Assembly: GCA_028279985.1 (NCBI GenBank)
Contig: JANQMR010000017.1
Coordinates: 25,141-89,140 of the forward strand
DNA length: 64,000 bases
Direction: 5' to 3'
Source of the DNA: Woeseiaceae bacterium
GTDB taxonomy: Bacteria; Pseudomonadota; Gammaproteobacteria; Steroidobacterales; Woeseiaceae
Each line of letters begins with the position of its first letter. The first letter of the stretch is position 1. The position numbers and the translations under genes are program-made. This document shows, piece after piece, positions 1 to 8,025 of this stretch. A model generated the notes under the pieces. It was not told where the DNA came from. It searched no databases and worked only from the letters and a program-made list of their open reading frames with translations.

Positions 1-209
1 CCCGACAGGATTTGCACCCGATCGGGCTCCTTGCGCTGGGTCGTATGCCGCGAGCGTCCCGGCCGGCGGCGGTCGAGATCGCGCTGGATGTCCGATTCCG
101 AAAGCCCGAGTCCGGGCGGGCAACCGTCGATGACGCAGCCGAGCGCGCGACCGTGGCTTTCGCCGAAGGTCGTAACGACATACATGCGTCCAAAACTGTT
201 GCCTGACAC
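1..209 (-). CDS. aroC: Chorismate synthase, N-terminal part (cut by window edge)
   Basis: Only the first 69 codons are visible, and the gene runs off the left edge. Chorismate synthase makes chorismate from 5-enolpyruvylshikimate-3-phosphate, using reduced FMN, in the last common step of the aromatic pathway. The complementary strand encodes a start GTG-TCA-GGC-AAC, then the family signature TTFGESHG, and further on DLDRRRPG and TTQRKEPD, all typical of the AroC N-terminus. The GTG at 209 lies one base after the stop of prmB (211-213). Co-transcription with prmB is likely, and prmB-aroC is a common gammaproteobacterial pair. I chose GTG because the conserved GNSFG block begins two residues later. 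Confidence 0.93.
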   Translation of the reverse strand, partial: MSGNSFGRMYVVTTFGESHGRALGCVIDGCPPGLGLSESDIQRDLDRRRPGRSRHTTQRKEPDRVQILS

Positions 210-210
210 C

Positions 211-1104
211 TTAAATCTCTTGCAAATCGCGCCTGTTCAAGACGAATACGCCCGTCCCGCCATGTTCGAACGCGAGCCAGACGAATGCAATCCCCGGATA
301 ACGCCGTTCCAGTGCTGCCTGGCTTGCGCCGACCTCGCAGACCAGCACGCCGTCGTCGTTCAGAAAACGCGACGCATCATGCAGGATCGTCTCAACCGAA
401 TCCAGGCCGTCGCCGCCGGCGGCAAGACCCAGCGACGGCTCGTGGCGAAACTCCGGCGTCAGCGCCGCCATGTCGGCGGCGTCCACATACGGCGGATTGC
501 TGACGATCAGGTCGTATCGCGATCCTTCGAGGCCTTCGAAAAAATCCGACTCGACGAGCCGCACGCGATCGGCGACGGCGTGCCGCTCTACGTTGATCGC
601 GGCGACAGCCAAGGCATCCGCCGATATGTCGACGGCATCCACCAGGGCTTCGGGAAATGCCCGCGCGGCGGCAATGGCGATGCAGCCGCTGCCGGTGCCG
701 AGATCCGCGATGGAATGCACCGTGTCGGGATCGACCCACGGCGCGAAACGCGCGCCGATCAACTCGGCGATCGGCGATCGCGGGACCAATACGCGCTCAT
801 CGACGTAGAACGCCAGTCCCGCGAACCAGGCCCGACGGAGCAGATAGGCCATCGGTACGCGATCCTCGATACGCCTCGCCGCCAATCGCTCTATCTCTTC
901 GAGTTTCGCATCGGAGACGTGTCGCCCGTAGGCGGCTTCCGCGTCTTCATGTGCCAAGCCCATCACCGCGAACACCAGCCACGCGGCCTCGTCGATCGGA
1001 TTGGCCGTGCCGTGGCCGTAACTCAAGCCCGCCGCGTCGAACCGGGCTGCGACAGCCTCGATAGATGCAACAACGGTTTTTCCGTCGTGGCGGCTACTCG
1101 TCAC
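211..1104 (-). CDS. prmB: Ribosomal protein uL3 glutamine methyltransferase PrmB
   Basis: A 297-residue class I SAM-dependent methyltransferase of the HemK/PrmB family, which methylates the side-chain amide of a glutamine in ribosomal protein uL3. The SAM-binding glycine motif GTGSG is at about residues 136-140, and the catalytic NPPY tetrapeptide that grips the glutamine amide is at 203-206. The block [16 protein letters not shown] and the C-terminal EHGGTGVF favour PrmB over the release-factor enzyme PrmC, as does the downstream aroC. It is divergent from the SCO gene, with only 69 bases between the two starts. Confidence 0.92.
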   Translation of the reverse strand: MTSSRHDGKTVVASIEAVAARFDAAGLSYGHGTANPIDEAAWLVFAVMGLAHEDAEAAYGRHVSDAKLEEIERLAARRIEDRVPMAYLLRRAWFAGLAFYVDERVLVPRSPIAELIGARFAPWVDPDTVHSIADLGTGSGCIAIAAARAFPEALVDAVDISADALAVAAINVERHAVADRVRLVESDFFEGLEGSRYDLIVSNPPYVDAADMAALTPEFRHEPSLGLAAGGDGLDSVETILHDASRFLNDDGVLVCEVGASQAALERRYPGIAFVWLAFEHGGTGVFVLNRRDLQEI

Positions 1105-1173
1105 GATGACCTCGCCCTTCAGGCTGCTCTATAATGCGCCGGAACCAAACTCGCGAATCTATCATAAGTCCTG

Positions 1174-1788
1174 ATGAATCCTCGTATTGTCATTCTCGCG
1201 GCCGTATTCATGGTCGGGGCGGCGGCCGGCGCCTGGTTTTTCAATCAACCCGGCGCTTCGTCGGCCGAGCTGCGCCGTGCCACGGTGCTGCCCGTGCGCA
1301 ACGAGCTGCCGGCCTTCACCGCCTTGAGTCACGGCGGTGAAGTCGTCGACGCGTCCACGTTCCAAGGCCAGTGGGACCTCGTATTCTTCGGTTTCACCCA
1401 CTGCCCGGACATCTGTCCGTTGACCCTGCAACTCCTGGGCGAAGTTCGCAGCGAGCTCGCCAATGCCGGCGCCGATCCGCTGCCGCGCATCGTGCTCGTC
1501 AGCGTCGACCCGGAACGCGACACGCCCGAGGTACTCGCCAGGTACGTCGGTCATTTCGGTGAAGAAAATCTGGGTATCACCGGCGAGCTCGAGGAAATCC
1601 GCAAGCTCACCGATGCGCTGGGTGTCTTCTTCGAAAAGGTGTCGGTAGCGGAAGACACTTACACCGTGGATCATTCGGCGGTCGTGCTGGCCGTCGATCC
1701 CGAAGGTCGCCCGCGCGCTCTGTTCAGCACGCCGCACAAAGCCGAGGATCTGATGAACGATCTCCCAATCTTGATGGCACAACGATGA
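1174..1788 (+). CDS. SCO1/SenC family copper-binding thioredoxin-like protein
   Basis: A 204-residue membrane-anchored protein with one N-terminal hydrophobic segment (about residues 4-24) and a thioredoxin-like domain outside the cytoplasm. SCO proteins help load copper into the CuA site of cytochrome c oxidase and act as thiol-disulfide reductants. The copper ligands are visible: CPDIC (Cys77 and Cys81) and a downstream His167 in DHSAV, with the family stretch VSVDPERDTPE between them. The stop overlaps the start of the PCuAC chaperone gene by four bases (ATGA). The two are therefore translationally coupled and very likely work together in oxidase copper assembly. No cytochrome oxidase genes are in this window. 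Confidence 0.93.
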   Translation: MNPRIVILAAVFMVGAAAGAWFFNQPGASSAELRRATVLPVRNELPAFTALSHGGEVVDASTFQGQWDLVFFGFTHCPDICPLTLQLLGEVRSELANAGADPLPRIVLVSVDPERDTPEVLARYVGHFGEENLGITGELEEIRKLTDALGVFFEKVSVAEDTYTVDHSAVVLAVDPEGRPRALFSTPHKAEDLMNDLPILMAQR

Positions 1789-2231
1789 GGCAGGTCGCGC
1801 CGGCGCTTGCCGTATTGATCCTGGCACTCGCAGTAACCGGTTGCGCGGACAATAGCGCAGACAATCGGGAGCCAGGACCGTCGCTGACCGCGACAGCCGT
1901 CTCGATCCCGGCCGCGCCGCCCGGCGCGCGCATGCGGGCCGCCTATATGGAACTCCAGAACCGGACCGGGGAGCCCATCCGCATCACGCATGTCACCAGC
2001 CCCGATTTCGGCAGGGTCGAAATCCACGAAACCACGACGATCGACGGCATCGCCCGCATGCGGCAGCTCGAGGCGCTGGAAATCCCCCCGCAGGGCAGCG
2101 TCCGCCTGGAACGCGGCGGCAAACACTTGATGCTGATGAAGCCGGTCGGCGACCCCGACGCGGTGGCCTTCGAGTTACACGCGGGTGACGACCTGGTGTT
2201 GCGTGTCGTGGCGCAGGTATCCTCGCGCTAA
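1785..2231 (+). CDS. Periplasmic copper chaperone PCu(A)C, lipoprotein
   Basis: A 148-residue PCuAC (DUF461) protein. It begins with a lipoprotein signal ending in LAVTGC (Cys20). The copper motif H-x10-M-x21-H-x-M is matched exactly: His81, Met92, His114 and Met116. PCuAC proteins hand Cu(I) to the CuA centre or to SCO. The start overlaps the stop of the SCO gene by four bases, which fits a shared copper-insertion role. It is about 150 residues long, as is usual for the family. The predicted lipid anchor would hold it at a membrane facing the periplasm. Confidence 0.93.
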   Translation: MRQVAPALAVLILALAVTGCADNSADNREPGPSLTATAVSIPAAPPGARMRAAYMELQNRTGEPIRITHVTSPDFGRVEIHETTTIDGIARMRQLEALEIPPQGSVRLERGGKHLMLMKPVGDPDAVAFELHAGDDLVLRVVAQVSSR

Positions 2232-2240
2232 CAGACCCCG

Positions 2241-3107
2241 GTGTCGACGTTCCTGGCGCTGTTTCAGTATCTGCTGCCGCGCCACGCGCTGACGGCGCTG
2301 GCCTACCGGGTGACGCGCATACGGATCGTGCGGGTCAAGGACTGGATGATACGCATTTACCTGCGCCTGTTTGCCGTCGAGCTCGACGAGGTCGATGGAC
2401 GGGTGCCGGAAGACTTCGAAAGCCTCAACGATTTTTTTACCCGCGAGCTCACTTCCGGTGCACGGCCCGTCGACGACGCGGTAAACGCGATCGTGTCGCC
2501 GGTGGACGGCACGGTAAGCCAGGCCGGCCGCCTCGACGCCGAGGTCATCCTGCAGGCGAAGGGGCTGACCTACACGCTGAAAGACCTGCTGGCCGCCGAT
2601 ATCGACGAGGCGCAGGCCTTTCGGGACGGTAGCTTCGCGACCATCTACCTCGCACCGCGGGATTACCACCGCGTGCACGCACCCGTCGACGGCAGGCTTG
2701 CGGCAGTGTATTACGTGCCGGGCGACCTCTTCAGCGTCAGTGAGCGCACGGTGGCGCGTATTCCGGGCCTGTTCGCCAGGAACGAACGCCTGATACTCCA
2801 TCTCGAGACCGAAGCCGGCCGAGTCGCGGTCGTCATGGTCGGTGCACTGAACGTCGGCAGCATGAGCACGCCCTGGACCGGGGAGATTCGGCCGAAACGT
2901 TCGGGTGTCGTCGAACTGCCCGAGCTCGGCGATCGTTCCAGGCAGCTTGCCAAAGGCGACCTGCTGGGTTGGTTCAACATGGGTTCTACCGTCATCGTGC
3001 TGCTGCCGCCCAGCGCCGGCGGCTGGCTGCCGGGGCTCGAGGCAGGAAAGCGGGTGCGCATGGGCCAGAAAATCGGCGAGAAGACCGGCTGGTCCGGGCC
3101 GTCGTGA
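2241..3107 (+). CDS. psd: Phosphatidylserine decarboxylase proenzyme
   Basis: A 288-residue proenzyme that converts phosphatidylserine to phosphatidylethanolamine at the inner membrane. It self-cleaves before a serine that becomes the pyruvoyl group. The cleavage motif is GST in NMGSTVIVL near residue 252 (many homologues have LGST). The conserved SPVDG, APRDYHRVHAPVDG and GSMSTPW blocks are present. The start is GTG at 2241, nine bases after the PCuAC stop. The stop overlaps the epmA start (GTGA at 3104-3107), so the two are translationally coupled. A psd-epmA neighbourhood is also familiar from enterobacteria. Confidence 0.95.
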   Translation: MSTFLALFQYLLPRHALTALAYRVTRIRIVRVKDWMIRIYLRLFAVELDEVDGRVPEDFESLNDFFTRELTSGARPVDDAVNAIVSPVDGTVSQAGRLDAEVILQAKGLTYTLKDLLAADIDEAQAFRDGSFATIYLAPRDYHRVHAPVDGRLAAVYYVPGDLFSVSERTVARIPGLFARNERLILHLETEAGRVAVVMVGALNVGSMSTPWTGEIRPKRSGVVELPELGDRSRQLAKGDLLGWFNMGSTVIVLLPPSAGGWLPGLEAGKRVRMGQKIGEKTGWSGPS

Positions 3108-4078
3108 GCTGGCGACCGTCGTCGGATGCGGCGGCGGCAGGCCGCAGGGCTTCGTTAATGGAGCGAGCCCGCGGCTTTTTCTCGGCCCGCGGCGTGCTTG
3201 CCGTCGATACCCCGGCGCTTGCTTGCGCGGCCGCCAGCGATCCGAACCTCGAGAACCTGACGGTGCAGTCCTCGCTCTCCGACCGGCCCTTGTATCTGAT
3301 GACCTCGCCGGAGTCGGCGATGAAACGCCTGCTGGCCGCCGGATACCCGGACATCTACTCGATTTGCCGGGTGTTTCGCGACGCCGAGCTCGGCCGGAGG
3401 CACGAGCTCGAATTCACGATGATCGAATGGTATCGCCGCGGGTATTCGCTGGACGAGATGGCGCGGGAAACCTGCGCGCTGATCGCCGCCGTACTGGATC
3501 GACCGACGCTGGAAAACGGCGTCGATCGGGTCGAGTACCGGCAGGTATTCGGTGAAGCGACCGGCGTCGATCCATTGCGGGCGGCGGTGGAAGAGCTGGC
3601 GGATGCGGCCGATGCCGACCGGGGCTTGCGCGGAGCGCTCGGCGACGATCGCGACGCCTGGCTGGACCTGGTATTCGCAACCCGGGTCGTGCCTGTCCTG
3701 GATCCGAAACGGATCACCGTCGTCGGGCACTACCCTGCCGGCCAGGCGGCACAGGCGCGGCTATTCCCGGACGACCCGCGCCTGGCCGATCGTTTCGAGG
3801 TTTTTCTCGCGGGCCTGGAACTCGCCAACGGATACGTCGAGCTCACCGACGCCCGGGAACTGGGCCGGCGCATCGAAGCCGATCTCGAAAAAAGACGCAT
3901 CGGCGGGCGCGATCCGGTGCCCGCGGACACGCAACTGCTGGCGGCGCTGGAGCACGGTTTACCGGAATGCGCCGGCGTTGCGGTAGGATTCGAGCGATTG
4001 CAGATGATTCACGACAATGCCGGAGATATCGCCGACGTTGTTCCGTTTTCCTTTCGAAACCACACAGCCGACGACTGA
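3104..4078 (+). CDS. epmA: Elongation factor P--(R)-beta-lysine ligase
   Basis: A 324-residue class II LysRS-like enzyme (PoxA/GenX/YjeA) that ligates (R)-beta-lysine to Lys34 of EF-P. It lacks the tRNA-binding OB domain of true LysRS, and its length matches E. coli EpmA. Class II motif 2 is visible as YSICRVFRDAELGRRHELEF, and motif 3 as GVAVGFERLQMI. An open frame extends upstream to 2969, but that part is in another frame of psd and reads as low-complexity arginine/alanine. I chose GTG at 3104, which overlaps the psd stop. EF-P itself lies about 620 bases downstream on the other strand. EpmB, which makes beta-lysine, is not in the window. Confidence 0.92.
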   Translation: MSWRPSSDAAAAGRRASLMERARGFFSARGVLAVDTPALACAAASDPNLENLTVQSSLSDRPLYLMTSPESAMKRLLAAGYPDIYSICRVFRDAELGRRHELEFTMIEWYRRGYSLDEMARETCALIAAVLDRPTLENGVDRVEYRQVFGEATGVDPLRAAVEELADAADADRGLRGALGDDRDAWLDLVFATRVVPVLDPKRITVVGHYPAGQAAQARLFPDDPRLADRFEVFLAGLELANGYVELTDARELGRRIEADLEKRRIGGRDPVPADTQLLAALEHGLPECAGVAVGFERLQMIHDNAGDIADVVPFSFRNHTADD

Positions 4079-4165
4079 GCACGATCCCGTTATTCTTCCC
4101 GAACACACAGCCGACGACTGAGCGCGATTCCGTTATCCTTTGTGGGTACGCAGCCGACAACCGAG
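4063..4165 (+). repeat. 43-bp tandem repeat covering the end of epmA
   Basis: A block beginning CACAGCCGACGACTGAGC recurs at a 43-base period. The same G of CAGCCGAC is found at 4067, 4110 and 4153. The first copy is the last codons and stop of epmA. The second is nearly identical and non-coding. The third is more diverged and runs into the leader of msrC. It looks like a local duplication of the 3' end of epmA. Confidence 0.8.
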
Positions 4166-4193
4166 CGTAACGCCGCTTTCCTTCCAAAATACG

Positions 4194-4667
4194 ATGCCGA
4201 CCACCGACTACGAAGGGCTGAACGCCCAGCTTGCCGCCCTGATCGGCGACGAGCCCGACCCCCTCGCCAGCACGGCCAACTTCGTCGCCTTACTTTACCA
4301 GGGCATGGACGACGTCAACTGGCTGGGCGTCTACGTGTTACGCGGGGACGCGCTCGTGCTCGGACCGTTCCAGGGCAACCCGGCGTGTGTGCGTATTCCA
4401 CTCGGCGACGGCGTTTGCGGAACGGCCGCGGCGACCGGCAAGACCCAGCGCGTCGAAGACGTGCATACCTTCCCCGGACACATCGTCTGTGACGCGGCAT
4501 CCCGGTCGGAACTGGTGGTGCCGCTCAAGATCGACGGCAAACTGGTCGGTGTGCTGGACATCGATAGCCCTTCGCTCGCGCGCTTCGACGACGACGACCG
4601 CGCAGGCGTCGAAAGGCTGTGCCGGACGTTTTGCGATTCGCGATCCGGCAGCCGGGCGTTCATTTGA
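4194..4667 (+). CDS. msrC: Free methionine-(R)-sulfoxide reductase (GAF domain)
   Basis: A 157-residue single GAF-domain enzyme of the fRMsr/YebR family. It reduces free methionine-R-sulfoxide with thioredoxin as electron source, protecting the cytosol from oxidised methionine. The three family cysteines are present in NPACVRIP, GDGVCGTA and GHIVCDAASRSE. The stretches WLGVYVL and LVGVLDIDSP are also diagnostic. The frame stays open upstream to 4140, but the ATG at 4194 gives the family-typical N-terminus; the upstream part lies in the tandem repeat that copies the end of epmA. It converges on efp, whose stop is about 30 bases away. Confidence 0.92.
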   Translation: MPTTDYEGLNAQLAALIGDEPDPLASTANFVALLYQGMDDVNWLGVYVLRGDALVLGPFQGNPACVRIPLGDGVCGTAAATGKTQRVEDVHTFPGHIVCDAASRSELVVPLKIDGKLVGVLDIDSPSLARFDDDDRAGVERLCRTFCDSRSGSRAFI

Positions 4668-4698
4668 ACGTCCCGGTACTGAACATCCCGGTACCGCG

Positions 4699-5265
4699 CT
4701 ACTTGACGCGGCCGACGTATTCGCGCGACCGCGTATCGACCTTGATGACCTCGCCCTGATCCACGAACAGCGGGACTCGCACGACCGCGCCGGTAGACAA
4801 GGTCGCCGGCTTGACGCCGCCGCTGGCCGTATCCCCCTTGACGCCCGGATCGGTCTCGGTGATTTCGAGTTCGACGAAATTCGGCGCTTCCACGATCAAC
4901 GGTGAATTGTTCCACAGGGTGATCTGACAGATATCGCCGTCGGTAATCCAGTCGCTGGCGTCGCCGACGGCCTTCCCGTCCGCTGCGTACTGTTCGAACG
5001 TATCCGGCACCATGAAATGCCAGAACTCGCCGTCCGCGTAGAGATACTGCATCTCGGTATCGAGGACGTCGGCCGCCTCGACGCTCTCGCCCGATTTGAA
5101 GGTCTTGTCCACGGTCTTGCCGGTCTTCAGGTTCTTGACCCGGACGCGGTTGAACGCCTGACCCTTGCCGGGCTTGACGAATTCGTTTTCGACGATGATG
5201 TAAGGGTCGGCGTCCAGAATGATCCGCAAACCGGCGCGGAATTCGTTGGTACTGTAACTGGCCAT
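4699..5265 (-). CDS. efp: Translation elongation factor P
   Basis: A 188-residue EF-P, which binds between the P and E sites and relieves stalling at polyproline stretches. It has the usual length and three beta-barrel domains. The modification loop reads [10 protein letters not shown] with the acceptor lysine at position 34, the residue beta-lysylated by EpmA, so the Lys-type pathway is expected (not the rhamnosylated-Arg type). The C-terminal signature [12 protein letters not shown] is intact. It converges with msrC. Upstream is a roughly 495-base gap that holds a 15-bp tandem repeat. Confidence 0.97.
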   Translation of the reverse strand: MASYSTNEFRAGLRIILDADPYIIVENEFVKPGKGQAFNRVRVKNLKTGKTVDKTFKSGESVEAADVLDTEMQYLYADGEFWHFMVPDTFEQYAADGKAVGDASDWITDGDICQITLWNNSPLIVEAPNFVELEITETDPGVKGDTASGGVKPATLSTGAVVRVPLFVDQGEVIKVDTRSREYVGRVK

Positions 5266-5357
5266 GTTGTATGCCGGCTCTCGCCGGATCGCTCCTCAGT
5301 TCTTGGAATCGACACACTCGAGATCGACGAACGGCCGCATCCGGCACGCTCGCTCGG

Positions 5358-5425
5358 GCTTTGGGCCTTGAGCTTTGGACCCTCGAGCTTTGGACCCTCG
5401 AGCTTTGGGCCCTCGAGCTTTGGAC
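5358..5425. repeat. 15-bp tandem repeat (about 4.6 copies) upstream of efp
   Basis: The unit GCTTTGGACCCTCGA is repeated head to tail: a 14-base variant first, then three 15-base copies starting at 5372, 5387 and 5402, and a partial copy at 5417. Copies differ by one base. It lies 93-160 bases upstream of the efp start, in the efp/fimX divergent region. Confidence 0.9.
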
Positions 5426-5760
5426 TATGATACCCGAGTCGATATCAGGCGCCAGCCGCTAGAGCCCAGGAAAATCGCCGGAATCCGGGTCCGCGGCACT
5501 CGCCACGGGTCGTGCCCGCCTCGGGACGAACCCGGTCGAACGGATCGATTCGCTCCAGCCGTCAGCCAGGTCCCGAAGAAGGCCCGGCCAAACAGGCCTG
5601 GCGCTCGACGCCGGCCGAGTACGTCTCGAAGAGAAACTTGATGCCCGTCACGGTATGCAGCCATGCCGGACGATAGTCTGTTTTCTCAACCCGGAACCGC
5701 AGCTTTTTTACAGAACATGGACAACAAGCGACTCCGCCCGGAGTCTGCAGGGATCGCAGT
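5426..5760. other. Gene-free stretch before fimX, with a possible 15-codon leader ORF
   Basis: No gene is evident. The only coding-like item is a 15-codon frame, ATG at 5717 to TGA at 5762-5764. It has no clear ribosome-binding site and overlaps the TTG start of the FimX-like gene (TTTGA). This may be a coupling leader or chance. A purine-rich AGGGAT sits about 9 bases before the TTG at 5761. Confidence 0.3.
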
Positions 5761-7869
5761 TTGAACGGGCGCCACAGCATTTCGATCGCCGTACTATCCG
5801 GAAATCAGGACGACGTCGCGATCATCGATAGCACGCTGCGAGACGCCGGTCACGCCGCACATTGCCACTGGGTCAAAAGCCCCAAAAACCTGAGCGACGC
5901 GCTCGAACAGGCGCCGGTCGAACTGATCATCGTCAATTGCGATCAGTATCCCGAATCGATCCGCGAAGTGATCGGGCAAAAAGACCGCTTCGATCCGGAG
6001 GTACCGGTCATCGCCTTGAGGCGGGAGGTGGACGAAAGCCTGATCGAATCGGCGATGCGCGACGGTGCCTGCGATCTGGTGTCGATCGCGCTCAAGAAAC
6101 GCCTGCAATCCGTCGTCGGCCGCGAGTTGCGGGCGCTGCGCGTCGAACGCGCACTGAACTCGACCCTGCGCTCGGCGACGGAATACCGGCGCCAGATCAA
6201 AGACCACATGCGAAGCTCGAAGGACGCTATTGCAGTGGTGCAGGAAGGCATCGTCGTCGAGAGCAACGAGGCCTGGCTCAAACTGTTCAAGGCGGCGAAT
6301 GCCGACGAAGTCGAGGGAATGCCCCTGATGGACAGCTTCGACGCCGAGAGCCATTCGGCCGTGAAAGGCGCGCTGATTGCAAGCCTCGAGGGCAAGTGGC
6401 AGAAAGGCGAGAAACTTGCTGCAAAACCGGTCCACGAGGCCGGCGAAGGCATCGAGTTCCAGGTGGGCTTCAGCACGATGGATTACGATGGCGCCCCCGG
6501 CGTCCAATTACGTATCGACGCGCAGGACAGGGTCGTACAGGAGCCGACCGCACTGGTCCACAACGCGCTGAAACGCGACCCGACGACGCTGTTTTTTCAC
6601 CGTGCACAGTTTATCGAACGCTTGAAAAAACGTCTCAGCCGCAAACCTTCGTCGGGCCTGCACGTGCTCGCCTATATCAAGCCCGACAATTTCACGGAGG
6701 CGCGCGAGAGGGTCGGCATACTCGATTCGGAAGAGCTTCTGGGCCTGTTTGCCGAGGAAGTCCGCAAGCGCCTGCACCCGCGCGACCTCGCCGGGCGATT
6801 CGAAGGGACCTCGGTCATGGTATTGCTCGAGCGCGGCAACTCGCGCGATGCGCAGGTCTGGGGCTCGCAACTCGTCGAGCATATCCGGCGCAAGACCTTC
6901 GAGGTCGGTCAGACGTCCACCAACCTGAGCTGCACCGTGGGCATATGCCGCGTCAGCGACGTGTTCCACGACCTCGAGGAACTCGTTGCGGCGACCCTGG
7001 AAACCTACGACTCGGGCAAGAAAGCCGGCGGCGACACGGCATATCTCAACGATGCGGCGGACGAGGACACGAAGCAACGGCAGTTCGACGCGATCTGGGT
7101 CAAGCACCTGAAAGCCGCGTTGATGGAGGAACGCTTCCGGCTGGCGCAACTACCGATCGCGGGTTTGAGAAGCGATTCCGTCGACATGTACGACCTGCTC
7201 GTGAGGATGATCGACGAACAGGGCAATCCGGTGCTGCCCTCGGAGTTCCTGCCCGCGGCCGAGCGCAACAACCTGATGAAAAACATCGATCGCTGGATGT
7301 ACAAGGCCGCGATCGAGTTCTGCAACGACAATAAGGCCGATCGCGTTTTCGTACGGATGTCCACGCAGTCGATCCTGGACCCGAACACGATGGCGTGGAT
7401 GGAACAGGAGTTCGACAAGTCCAGTTTCGACTGTTCACGGCTGGTCACGCAGGTGCCGGAACAGGAGGCGTCCAAACACATCAAGCAGACTCGGACAATT
7501 GCCGAAAAGCTGCGCCGACTGGGCGTCGGTTTTGCGATAGAACACTATGGGACCGATCAGGAACGCTTTCAGATTCTCGACTTGCTGAAACCCGACTACA
7601 TCAAGATCGACGGCGAGCTGATGCACACGCTGATTACCGACAAGCAGATGCAGGAGAGCGTGGAGAAAATCGTCCGCGCGGCGGAGGAACGCAACATCAA
7701 GACGATCGCCGAAAGGGTCGAAAACGCCAATGCGATGGCGGTGCTGTTCCAGCTAGGGCTCGACTTCATGCAAGGCTATTACGTCCGCGAGCCTGAAGTC
7801 GTGCTCGCCGACACGTCGGAAAATGTCGAGCGACGGACGCTCGCCGAGGTCGTCGGCAGCTCGAATTAG
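5761..7869 (+). CDS. fimX: FimX-like protein with degenerate REC, PAS, degenerate GGDEF and degenerate EAL domains
   Basis: A 702-residue soluble signalling protein with the domain order of Pseudomonas FimX: REC-like (about 1-125), PAS-like (150-265), GGDEF-like (275-430) and EAL-like (445-690). The REC site has Asn59 where the phospho-aspartate would be. The GGDEF signature is replaced by EGTSV at 348-352, and the EAL triad by DLL at 478-480 (MYDLLVRMID). No diguanylate cyclase or phosphodiesterase activity is therefore expected. FimX with such a degenerate EAL binds c-di-GMP and controls type IV pilus assembly at the pole. The FimV-like gene next door supports that role. The start is TTG at 5761, chosen from the AGGGAT upstream. 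Orthology to FimX rests on architecture and on PSEFLPAAERNNLM; a generic degenerate GGDEF/EAL protein is the alternative. Confidence 0.72.
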   Translation: MNGRHSISIAVLSGNQDDVAIIDSTLRDAGHAAHCHWVKSPKNLSDALEQAPVELIIVNCDQYPESIREVIGQKDRFDPEVPVIALRREVDESLIESAMRDGACDLVSIALKKRLQSVVGRELRALRVERALNSTLRSATEYRRQIKDHMRSSKDAIAVVQEGIVVESNEAWLKLFKAANADEVEGMPLMDSFDAESHSAVKGALIASLEGKWQKGEKLAAKPVHEAGEGIEFQVGFSTMDYDGAPGVQLRIDAQDRVVQEPTALVHNALKRDPTTLFFHRAQFIERLKKRLSRKPSSGLHVLAYIKPDNFTEARERVGILDSEELLGLFAEEVRKRLHPRDLAGRFEGTSVMVLLERGNSRDAQVWGSQLVEHIRRKTFEVGQTSTNLSCTVGICRVSDVFHDLEELVAATLETYDSGKKAGGDTAYLNDAADEDTKQRQFDAIWVKHLKAALMEERFRLAQLPIAGLRSDSVDMYDLLVRMIDEQGNPVLPSEFLPAAERNNLMKNIDRWMYKAAIEFCNDNKADRVFVRMSTQSILDPNTMAWMEQEFDKSSFDCSRLVTQVPEQEASKHIKQTRTIAEKLRRLGVGFAIEHYGTDQERFQILDLLKPDYIKIDGELMHTLITDKQMQESVEKIVRAAEERNIKTIAERVENANAMAVLFQLGLDFMQGYYVREPEVVLADTSENVERRTLAEVVGSSN

Positions 7870-7927
7870 CCTGCGCAAACGCTACGGAGTGTGACGCAGT
7901 TCACATAATGAAGGCTGACACACGCGC

Positions 7928-7957
7928 TACACAGCGGTAAAACGCAAAACATAGAAT
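7928..7957 (+). promoter_or_regulatory. Candidate sigma70-type promoter for fimV
   Basis: A TACACA hexamer (7928-7933), an 18-base spacer and TAGAAT (7952-7957) match four and five positions of the -35 and -10 consensus. Transcription would start near 7964, giving a leader of about 60 bases before the GTG at 8026. This is a pattern match only. Confidence 0.3.
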
Positions 7958-8025
7958 AGGGTTCACGACATAAGCGCATGAATCGCCTATCGTGGTTCAT
8001 GGTAAAAGCCTCAAGGATCGTCGCT

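Noticed and set aside
5266..5760. EpmB (lysine 2,3-aminomutase) next to efp
   Set aside because: I looked for it in the efp upstream region, where it often lies divergently; no radical-SAM cysteine motif or open frame of suitable length is present.
5862..7334. A 490-codon open frame inside the FimX-like gene
   Set aside because: Its composition is arginine-rich and unlike a real protein; the FimX-like frame has conserved domains throughout.
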